Shown: one piece after another, positions 40,263 to 47,811 of the stretch
Layout: each line of letters starts with the position of its first letter
Position numbering within the stretch: position 1 is the first letter of the stretch
Assembly (NCBI GenBank): GCA_030670085.1
Contig: DAOVCJ010000004.1
Location: forward strand, 1-47,811
Source: Candidatus Aenigmatarchaeota archaeon
GTDB taxonomy: Archaea > Aenigmatarchaeota > Aenigmatarchaeia > QMZP01
Direction: 5' to 3'
DNA: 47,811 nucleotides
Program-made: the position numbers and the translations under genes
The notes under the pieces: generated by a model
What the model was told of the DNA's origin: nothing
Seen by the model: only the letters and a program-made list of their open reading frames with translations
Databases searched by the model: none

Positions 40263-41084
40263 ATGCATAGTAAACGACTAATTTCTGGGAGAGAAGCCTT
40301 AGCCAAAGGCAGAAGGGAGTTGGGGCAGGTTCAGATTCTTGCAATATTCCTGTTCCTACTCCTCATACCCACAACCGTAATCATCGCGCAGAATTCGACT
40401 ATCAATTCAACCTTTACCGGAGATATTATAGAAGAAACCCCAGAAATTCCAATAATTAATGAAACCGAACCTTTACTGGATACAGAGAATGGTACAACAG
40501 ATACGATTGAAGAGAGTGTTGACGTTACGATAGAAGATAATACGACAGAGGTTAATGAAACTCAAGAAAACCCACCAGAAAATGTAACACAGGAAACAAA
40601 TGAAACAATAAATCAAACTCAGGAAAATGAAACAATTGAAATTCCATCCAATTACACAAACGAAACGGAAGCATCGGAGAATGTAACAATTCCTGACGAA
40701 TTAAACCAGACAGCAAACGAAACTGGGATTAATGAAACCCTTGAGCCAGAGCCAGTGATACCAGAAATAAATGAAACTATCAACGAAACAGAGAAAGCGA
40801 AAGCAATTCTAGATGTCGGGATAATCTCTCCTGACAAGGTAACGAGGGGCGAACCATTCGAGATAAGCGCTTATGCAATAAGCATGGGTTCTGCACTGGC
40901 GAAAGACGTTAGTATAGAATGGATTCTGCCAGATGGTTTTATCATATTATCAGGGAGCGGTAGCATTGATTGTCAAGAAGTTGCTCCACAAACCTCCTGC
41001 TGGAACAACATAACTGCTGCCGCTTCCCTTTCCTCCAATTTGGGCCTGAACGATATCAAGACCAGGGTGAGCTATAGTGAGTAG
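40263..41084 (+). CDS. Secreted Asn-glycosylation-rich protein with CARDB-like domain
   Basis: The protein has 273 residues. A basic N-terminus and hydrophobic helix (ELGQVQILAIFLFLLLIPTT) ending VIIAQN form the leader. Residues of about 45-180 are low-complexity Glu/Asn/Thr sequence with about 20 N-X-S/T sequons (repeated NET, NVT, NQT). The C-terminal 95 residues (AILDVGIISPDKVTRGEPFE onward) form a beta-sandwich of the CARDB type. The frame opens at a TTG at 40248, only 1-3 nt from the predicted transcription start, so either start is possible. It overlaps the giant downstream frame by 8 bp. Confidence 0.75.
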   Translation: MHSKRLISGREALAKGRRELGQVQILAIFLFLLLIPTTVIIAQNSTINSTFTGDIIEETPEIPIINETEPLLDTENGTTDTIEESVDVTIEDNTTEVNETQENPPENVTQETNETINQTQENETIEIPSNYTNETEASENVTIPDELNQTANETGINETLEPEPVIPEINETINETEKAKAILDVGIISPDKVTRGEPFEISAYAISMGSALAKDVSIEWILPDGFIILSGSGSIDCQEVAPQTSCWNNITAAASLSSNLGLNDIKTRVSYSE

Positions 41085-44000
41085 GAAATTCGGATTAAAA
41101 AGAATGAAATCTACGCTTGGTCAGTCAGAAATATTGGTTGCTGCACTTTTCATAGTTTTGGTCTCCGGCGCTGTGATTGCGCAGAACGCAACCAACATAA
41201 CCAACCTGACGGGAAATCTAGTGTTGGATTCCGAAGCGTTTGAAAATATAACCAATGATACCCTACAAAAAACTATCGAGATCACAAAAACGATAGAGAT
41301 ATATGCAAACTCACAAATGAATATCTTTGTAAATAATACAAACCCGTATCAGAACGAAACTATCTTTATCCAGGCTAGTCTGAATCTTGATAACGATTCT
41401 GCTCTCAGAAATCAAGACATAGAATTCTTCCTTGATGATGTTTTGATAGGATCAAGTCCAACCAACCCATTCGGCTTTGCAAACCTTGAATACGATTTAT
41501 CTGGTGAAACTCTTGGAGAAAAGACAATAAAAGCCGAGTTCCAGGGCCATGATTACATAAACCCATCCTCAGCTGAGAAAAAAATACATATCAAACATCT
41601 GAACAAAACAGAACCGGAAATTGAAATCAAGGAAATAGAATTTCCTGCTAAAGTAAATCAATCTGAATCATTTGAAGTGAAAGTAACAATTACCTCTCTT
41701 TACGCGACTTCGGAAAACGTAACCATCACATTAAGTTTACCTCACGGATTAGAGGGCGATAATCTGGTTAAATTTATACCTCGTATTGATTCAGATGAAT
41801 CTGTAGTCTTATCGTGGAAGGTTCAGGCCAGTTCTTGCGGAAATTTCAGTTTATTTCTTATTGTTGATACTGGAGAAGGTTCAAAATATCTAGAAAGTTT
41901 TCTCATATTTGTGAAATGCTCGCCCTCAGTTCAGACAAACCACATAACCTATGACCCAGAAACCGATACTATAACAATCGTAGGCAACGGTACATACTGC
42001 AGCGAATCAAATCCCTGCAGTTTGGAGGACATCTACAGAGCAGACCAGCAAAACGGTTGGAACAGGATAATCAAAATCGATCACTATTACAGCTTTAATC
42101 CAAGGATTGTTTTTGGTGACGGAACAAATGAAACCTGGGTCACATCCGAACTCGAACAGATGACAATCAAGAAACCCTGGATAATCAAAAATAATGCAAC
42201 CCTGAAGTTTGGTGAACTAATAGGAGGCATCCCCTTCAGAGGAGGTTTGCTTCAAACCAATATTTCCAGATCATACGAACTTGATAACAATACCGCACTG
42301 TTGGTCGAGCCCGGTGGAAACCTGATTCTTTATGATACAACCTATAAGGTTTTTGCCACTACTGCTGAAAACAATATCCGTATTGAAGAAGGCGCAAGAA
42401 CAGTACTTGAAAAGTTGGGAATCCAGAGAGCGTATAACGATTTCAAGACAACCAAGATTATATATCCTCCAAGCATAAAGGTCAATAATACTTTCTTGGG
42501 TTTTAATGTACTATCCGAATGTACAGACGACAGATGCCCAGATATTTTTAGAAGATTAAATAATGTATCTGGAAAAAAGCAAGGCATAATCATTCTTGAT
42601 GCGCACCGACAGCCAGAGGAGGGAGAGAACTGGACGGTCAGGTTCGTTACCAGCGGTACTGGGGACCTTGTAATTAATTTTCTAAACGAAAGCTCTTCTG
42701 AGCTTGAATTTCTTGAATTGAAATGTGGAGAAAGTGAAGCTGAGTATGTCTTCAATGGAGCATCAGTAATCGCAGAGGACTGGGGTTGCTCGGAAGAAGC
42801 GATGATATCAACAATGATCCTGAAAAAGGGTACGCACTTACTGGAATTTGAATACGCTGGTGATAAGAAGTATGCAAAAAATACAGACTACTCTCCCCCC
42901 TGTTTTACCTGGTCCTCAACTACATGGACAACCGCCATAGTAAACATTACAGGTAACAATGGGACCTGTTGTGATACTAGGAGTACTGCATGCAACTTCG
43001 TGGACTACGACGACAGCATGCCATCCTCCTTGAAGTTAACAAAGGTTGACAATTACATCTACAACATCCCAAGAACAAGAATAGGTAATGATGTAAACAT
43101 AACGTGGTTCGAGACTCACAACGAACTCATCAGATTAGACTTCTGGTTTGAAGTGCGTGAGAAGGGACATTTAATCTCAGGTGCATTTGTTGAGGGTGGT
43201 CCACAGCAAGGTAGTGTATGGAATACCTACAACAATTACAGCACGGAACAGATTTGCGATCAAGCCAAGATGTGTGCAAGGGATGATGGTTCAACTGATG
43301 GTGTCCCCGGTGGGTCATTATACTTTTATGATTCAAGATACCAAGTTTACTCCTCAACTGAAAGAAATAATATAGATGCTGGGTCAACTGCCACAGGCAT
43401 TGATGGAGGAGGAAACGGAACGCAATACGTAGAGATAAGAATGCTTACCGTTCAGAGAGCCTTTAAACATTATAACTATGTAATAGTATACCTCCCAGGA
43501 AATTCCAGTGTAAGTGATTATGCATTCTTCAACGGAAGGTATGGTGTAGAGATCAGTGGTGTGGCAGAGAAACCTTGGGATGTTTTAAATATACATGATG
43601 CCTGTGCTGGGATAAGGGTTTGCTATGCAAACGGAAAAGTCAAGAATTACGTGTCCTACAACAGCGACCTTGATATAAGAATAGGTTATCACAACCTGTA
43701 TGTAATAGACTCCCAAATTAATGAAAGTCTATTATACGGTAACTCCCAATGTCCAGATAGTTATCAAGATGCATGGGATACTTGTGGTTCAGGGGTTTCT
43801 CCAGGAGGAACGATTAACGATAGATGGATCATGCTCCAGAATACCTATAACGTTAAAATACTGGACATAACAGGACAACCAATTGAAAACGCCACTGTTA
43901 TTGGAAGGGATGTGAGAAGAGATTTGATATTTAATAATCTGACATATGCCAACGGTACTATTGACGAAAAGGTAATGAATTACAGAAAATATTGGAACGA

Positions 44001-47000
44001 TTCGACAACCAACCCATCAACGCCTGTATATCTGGAGAGGGCAACTTACACACCACACCAAATTGATTACAAGAAATACGGAAAAGTGTTTATCAAAAGT
44101 ATATCAATTTTCGATGAACCCAGAAGCCTTACCCAGCAACTTTTGGATAATAATTACATAAATATGACAGAGTCTGAAGCCAAAGCCCAGACAGGAATAA
44201 TCTACGCTCCACCCTTAAATATGAATTATAGTTCAAACGAAAGTGAAACCGTTTCCAGCGGTCAGATCACACTAGATAACAGTCCGATTCCCCAGTCAGA
44301 ATATCTTGCCTTGTTCGACGAGAGTTTGCCAATAGAAGACACTTATACGTATCAGGAATCCAAATTAATTTCCTCAACCAATTATACTGTGAATTATGAA
44401 ACCGGTGTTGTTAACATATCATCCGGGTATAACGGAAAGATGGTGAGAGCAGTCTATTACTATGGGGGAAACATCACCATCACAGAAAACAAAACATTAA
44501 GTAATATTTATGACTATATGCAGGCCAACCTGTCTGATACCTTTACCACAAGCACAGGCACAACCTATATCTCTTATGTTGATTTCATATTGGGTAATAG
44601 CAGTAACGAAGGGAGAGTAGTTGAAACCGATGACAGAACCTTAAACATTAAAGACGGATATGGATTCTCTGCAGCTTCCGGTAATGGTACCACAGTTAAC
44701 ATTCTGTCAGACACTTGGAACTTCACATGGTTCTCAGACAATGGAACATTCTTCAGAAAGTATACGCTTGATGTAACAGTTCAGGACCCGAACGGGGATC
44801 CGATAGAAAATGCCACGGTTAATCTAACCGATGTGAATGGAAACACAGTCTTTGTGATCAATACGTCATCTGATGGGACCATACCACAACAGGAAGTAAC
44901 TTATGCTCTGTACAACTACACAGGCAACGAAGCGTTCTCTCCATTCACACTAAGAGTAACCAAAGATCCATACACCCCATACAGTGCTCCACTTGATTTG
45001 GACAGAAAAACATCCTTGACTGTAACCATGTCTATACCCTGCAACCCCGATCTGAATTACGAATACGAAATCTTGTCCGGCCATGACGTCAACACGAACA
45101 GGAGTGCTACTGCCGGAAACTTAACAATGGTAGTTCTGGTTAAATATGGAGAAGGCTTTACACAGACAGATGATCAGGAACCAGGAGAAACCCAGAAAAA
45201 AGCACAAGGACCATCAGAAACTTTTAAAGAATTTTTTGATGGTTTTGAAGATGGTTTAACTTCCAACTGGACTGTTATTGGTGACCCGGGAACTTACAAC
45301 AGAACAACAGCAGAGACAAGCGCCTGCACAATGTCACCGCGAACTGACTCCTATTTCCTGAGGATGGATGTTGACACCGATAACAACCAAGAAACGAATA
45401 TTTTAAAGACAAACTATAGTTTCACAGGGGCAAGCAATATAATTCTGGATTTTTACCACGAAGAAACCGGTGATGAGAATACTGCTTGTTCTGACCACTC
45501 CGGAGATGATTCGGACTGTGATGGTTATTTCTTTACGTGTGATGGGAATTACTGGTATGCTTTGGGGAATCTGGTAGATCCCTCTGGTTGGACAAATGCG
45601 AATGTGAACATATCAGCAGACCCTGATTTTTGCAGCGAAGTCAACAGTTCCTTTGCAATTAAAATCACACAATATGATAACTATGCATGCACTAATGATG
45701 GTAGATACTTTGATGATATTAATATATCCTACATTCTCTCAACTCCAGGTGATACAGAGTCAACAACCGGTTGGACAACTTACAATGACACGAGTTCAGA
45801 GGAGATAAGCAACATCAAAAACATCACAGTCATAATTAACATCTCTGTCTACAACAACTCCGGGTCTGCAGCAGCAGGAAACAACGATCCTGATTTGCAG
45901 CTGGAAATATACAATGGCTCCACTTGGATTGAAATTGGAAACTTCAGTGTTAGTGGAACAGGCAACGTGAGTCTCTGGACAAACGAATCTACCATCTTAA
46001 CAGCTTGGGAAACCGCTGCAAACAGGGATTTGAGAATAAGGGGAGTAAATTTTGACTACTACAATGCAAGCAACATTGATGAAATCAACTGGACTGATGT
46101 TTGGGTGAATATAACTTATGGTGGTAATGCGGTTGAAGAAGGAAAATCAGTTAAACTATACATAACCAAAGTGGGCTCTGGAGCAGGCGCTACCTGGGAT
46201 TCTGGGAGGACTCTACAAACAAATGCTTCTGGTCATGTAAACTACAGCTTCTTCCCAACATGTGATAATCTATCAACACCATTAGTTGATGAGGAGTACG
46301 AGGTAGGAGATCACGATTGGTATACGGTAATAACAACAACAGAAGACCCGAATTTATGCCAAGATGACCAATCGGATACTTGGAACTTCACAGTCATCGG
46401 GACACTAAGCAACACAATAGACCTTCCGGATGGGAGTGAAAACTATACTGCAGCAGATACCATACTCGTACAGGGTGCTGTTGAAAACTACTGTGAGGAG
46501 CCAATCACACTAAACGAGACAACAGAAATAAGCTACAACCTATCAACAGGAGGTTATACTACAAACTGTACACCAATAGAAAGGCTTGGAGCAAACGTGT
46601 ACAAGTGCAACTGGAACCCTGATCAAACAACATCAGCAGGTTACTACAATGTGACAATGTGGTCAAACTACACGAATTATTATGAAAACACAACGGTAAA
46701 GGAAAACATATTCTACATGACAACAAGCCCAAGTCTTACCGAGGCGAATGTCACACCAAGACAGAACTCTTGGAATTTATTGCATAACTTCTCAGTAAGG
46801 GTGGCAGATAACCTTGGAGATATAGTCAATTTAACGCTTCAGGAACAGATACTGGGGCAAACATGGTATGATGTTGGATGGAAAACCTGCGAGAACTGCA
46901 GTAATACCACAGAAGGATATACGACACTGAATTTTAGCAAAACCTATCCTTGTTCTGGTTATGCAGGAGAATGGATGAAATTTAGATTCAGGGCAAACGA

Positions 47001-47811
47001 TACCGAGGGGAACCTTGTTTACACAGACAGCTTCCCTCAATATTATGGAGAGGATGATACTTTTGAATTGCAAAAAGCAGACATAAACGTCACATACATC
47101 TCAGGTAACAACTCACAAGCAACCCCAACATCTCCAGCAATCTTTGAGGTAAGGGTTTACGATCTAGACAACATAACAGAGAGCTTCTCAACAGGAGAAT
47201 ACCCGTTAGTCAAGTTCGACGTAGAGAATGCATCTGGTGATATGCAGTTCGTTAACCAGTCTTATACAAATGATACAGGATTTGCGAACGTGTCTTTCTA
47301 TGTAAGCCCAGACTTCTCTGGAGGAAACAAGACCTGGTACGCCTATGTCCCAGCATCAGACACCTGCTACCAGTACAACATAACCGAGAACCTAACAGTT
47401 GATATACAGGTCAACTGGCCACCTCTTTACAAGAACATGCTAGCAAGAGACAAACCATCCAGCGTATCAGCAGGATGGGGTGAAAACTGGAATTTCTCAG
47501 TCCAGGCCAAAGACTCCACAGGCGAATTTGATGATCTGAACATAACCCTGCAGATAGACACTGGCTCAGGGTGGACTGACATAGAAACCCAGGAATGCCA
47601 ATCATGCTCATCTTGGACATACATGAACTTCACCCACAACTTCACTTGCAATGACATAAACTCCTCTGCTTACTACAGGTTCAACCTAACAGACAACAGC
47701 TCCAACTCGAATCTAACCACATCCAAACCAATAGACATAGAGGAGGATGACGTAACCTTTAAAATCGTCTGGGGAGGATATGGAAACATTTCGAATCGGT
47801 CAGGTGCACAA
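41077..47811 (+). CDS. Giant secreted multidomain surface protein, incomplete at the window end
   Basis: The frame stays open from the GTG at 41077 to the last base, at least 2245 codons with no stop. I checked the frame at eight points along its length. The leader (MSRKFGLKRMKSTLGQSEIL, then VAALFIVLVSGAVIAQN) matches that of the upstream protein. Next come CARDB-like beta domains, a region resembling a beta-helix near nt 41950-42400, carboxypeptidase-regulatory-like domains (such as VTVQDPNGDPIENATVNLTD near 44770), a jelly-roll-like region (45240-45740) and a duplicated domain with a CxxC (ENCSN and QSCSS) near 46780 and 47490. N-X-S/T sequons are dense. It is an S-layer or adhesin candidate. 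An ATG at 41104 is an alternative start. Confidence 0.88.
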   Translation, partial: MSRKFGLKRMKSTLGQSEILVAALFIVLVSGAVIAQNATNITNLTGNLVLDSEAFENITNDTLQKTIEITKTIEIYANSQMNIFVNNTNPYQNETIFIQASLNLDNDSALRNQDIEFFLDDVLIGSSPTNPFGFANLEYDLSGETLGEKTIKAEFQGHDYINPSSAEKKIHIKHLNKTEPEIEIKEIEFPAKVNQSESFEVKVTITSLYATSENVTITLSLPHGLEGDNLVKFIPRIDSDESVVLSWKVQASSCGNFSLFLIVDTGEGSKYLESFLIFVKCSPSVQTNHITYDPETDTITIVGNGTYCSESNPCSLEDIYRADQQNGWNRIIKIDHYYSFNPRIVFGDGTNETWVTSELEQMTIKKPWIIKNNATLKFGELIGGIPFRGGLLQTNISRSYELDNNTALLVEPGGNLILYDTTYKVFATTAENNIRIEEGARTVLEKLGIQRAYNDFKTTKIIYPPSIKVNNTFLGFNVLSECTDDRCPDIFRRLNNVSGKKQGIIILDAHRQPEEGENWTVRFVTSGTGDLVINFLNESSSELEFLELKCGESEAEYVFNGASVIAEDWGCSEEAMISTMILKKGTHLLEFEYAGDKKYAKNTDYSPPCFTWSSTTWTTAIVNITGNNGTCCDTRSTACNFVDYDDSMPSSLKLTKVDNYIYNIPRTRIGNDVNITWFETHNELIRLDFWFEVREKGHLISGAFVEGGPQQGSVWNTYNNYSTEQICDQAKMCARDDGSTDGVPGGSLYFYDSRYQVYSSTERNNIDAGSTATGIDGGGNGTQYVEIRMLTVQRAFKHYNYVIVYLPGNSSVSDYAFFNGRYGVEISGVAEKPWDVLNIHDACAGIRVCYANGKVKNYVSYNSDLDIRIGYHNLYVIDSQINESLLYGNSQCPDSYQDAWDTCGSGVSPGGTINDRWIMLQNTYNVKILDITGQPIENATVIGRDVRRDLIFNNLTYANGTIDEKVMNYRKYWNDSTTNPSTPVYLERATYTPHQIDYKKYGKVFIKSISIFDEPRSLTQQLLDNNYINMTESEAKAQTGIIYAPPLNMNYSSNESETVSSGQITLDNSPIPQSEYLALFDESLPIEDTYTYQESKLISSTNYTVNYETGVVNISSGYNGKMVRAVYYYGGNITITENKTLSNIYDYMQANLSDTFTTSTGTTYISYVDFILGNSSNEGRVVETDDRTLNIKDGYGFSAASGNGTTVNILSDTWNFTWFSDNGTFFRKYTLDVTVQDPNGDPIENATVNLTDVNGNTVFVINTSSDGTIPQQEVTYALYNYTGNEAFSPFTLRVTKDPYTPYSAPLDLDRKTSLTVTMSIPCNPDLNYEYEILSGHDVNTNRSATAGNLTMVVLVKYGEGFTQTDDQEPGETQKKAQGPSETFKEFFDGFEDGLTSNWTVIGDPGTYNRTTAETSACTMSPRTDSYFLRMDVDTDNNQETNILKTNYSFTGASNIILDFYHEETGDENTACSDHSGDDSDCDGYFFTCDGNYWYALGNLVDPSGWTNANVNISADPDFCSEVNSSFAIKITQYDNYACTNDGRYFDDINISYILSTPGDTESTTGWTTYNDTSSEEISNIKNITVIINISVYNNSGSAAAGNNDPDLQLEIYNGSTWIEIGNFSVSGTGNVSLWTNESTILTAWETAANRDLRIRGVNFDYYNASNIDEINWTDVWVNITYGGNAVEEGKSVKLYITKVGSGAGATWDSGRTLQTNASGHVNYSFFPTCDNLSTPLVDEEYEVGDHDWYTVITTTEDPNLCQDDQSDTWNFTVIGTLSNTIDLPDGSENYTAADTILVQGAVENYCEEPITLNETTEISYNLSTGGYTTNCTPIERLGANVYKCNWNPDQTTSAGYYNVTMWSNYTNYYENTTVKENIFYMTTSPSLTEANVTPRQNSWNLLHNFSVRVADNLGDIVNLTLQEQILGQTWYDVGWKTCENCSNTTEGYTTLNFSKTYPCSGYAGEWMKFRFRANDTEGNLVYTDSFPQYYGEDDTFELQKADINVTYISGNNSQATPTSPAIFEVRVYDLDNITESFSTGEYPLVKFDVENASGDMQFVNQSYTNDTGFANVSFYVSPDFSGGNKTWYAYVPASDTCYQYNITENLTVDIQVNWPPLYKNMLARDKPSSVSAGWGENWNFSVQAKDSTGEFDDLNITLQIDTGSGWTDIETQECQSCSSWTYMNFTHNFTCNDINSSAYYRFNLTDNSSNSNLTTSKPIDIEEDDVTFKIVWGGYGNISNRSGAQ

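Noticed and set aside
42342-42755. Minus-strand frames inside the giant surface-protein gene
   Set aside because: The plus-strand frame is continuous with secreted-protein composition across the whole region, and the minus frames lack motifs and promoters.

Overview
The window is archaeal chromosome. Archaeal-type genes include nascent polypeptide-associated complex (NAC), Spt5, SecE, ribosomal proteins L11/L1/P0/P1, AlaRS with the archaeal N-terminal zinc module, GRS1-type GlyRS, PheST, a geranylgeranyl-diphosphate-type synthase, and the thiolase/HMG-CoA synthase/DUF35 trio of the mevalonate route. TATA-like boxes lie about 24-29 bp before many start codons, so many mRNAs look leaderless, while internal operon genes use GGAGG or GGTGAT ribosome sites. 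Cys-rich secreted proteins, pilin-like leaders and noncanonical tRNA introns suggest a DPANN-like or Altiarchaeota-like lineage. That placement is inference and weak. There are no mobile elements, CRISPR arrays or rRNA genes.

Layout. 1-4.2 kb: NAC, then a SERCA-like Ca2+ ATPase coupled to a Ca2+/cation exchanger. 4.1-10.8 kb: GlyRS, a PHP phosphoesterase, a Yip1 membrane protein, a rhomboid protease, two family-2 glycosyltransferases and a methyltransferase. 10.9-14.6 kb: PheS-PheT and a MinD-like ATPase. 14.6-14.9 kb: a tRNA-Arg(CCU) interrupted in both the D-loop and the T-loop, followed by a nested inverted repeat. 14.9-18.2 kb: a lamin-tail lipoprotein, a CBS protein, a KaiC-like ATPase and the prenyl synthase. 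18.3-22.6 kb: secE-spt5-L11 and L1-P0-P1, split by a membrane winged-helix regulator and a tiny antisense gene. 22.7-28.3 kb: a two-gene operon for large Cys-rich cell-surface proteins. 28.4-32.9 kb: AlaRS, a thioredoxin-like protein with a nitroreductase, and a second PHP protein. 33.0-35.7 kb: two tandem covarying RNA hairpins leading a GlcNAc-1-P-transferase, ATP-grasp and PIG-L deacetylase operon. 35.8-39.2 kb: HMG-CoA synthase, thiolase, DUF35 and a second MinD-like ATPase. 39.2-47.8 kb: a small secreted protein, a winged-helix regulator with a palindromic operator, and two Asn-glycosylation-rich secreted proteins. The last of these is an open frame of at least 2245 codons that runs off the window.

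How the parts connect. Surface biology dominates: secreted proteins dense in N-X-S/T sequons sit with genes for making and modifying lipid-linked sugars (transferase, deacetylase, ATP-grasp ligase, GT2 enzymes) and for isoprenoid lipids (HMG-CoA synthase module, prenyl synthase). The two most unusual signals are the doubly interrupted tRNA, where both introns form clear bulge-helix-bulge structures and removal gives a perfect 74-nt cloverleaf, and the tandem 46-nt hairpin repeat whose stems covary, whose loops are conserved, and whose second copy contains the ribosome-binding site of the downstream sugar-phosphate transferase.
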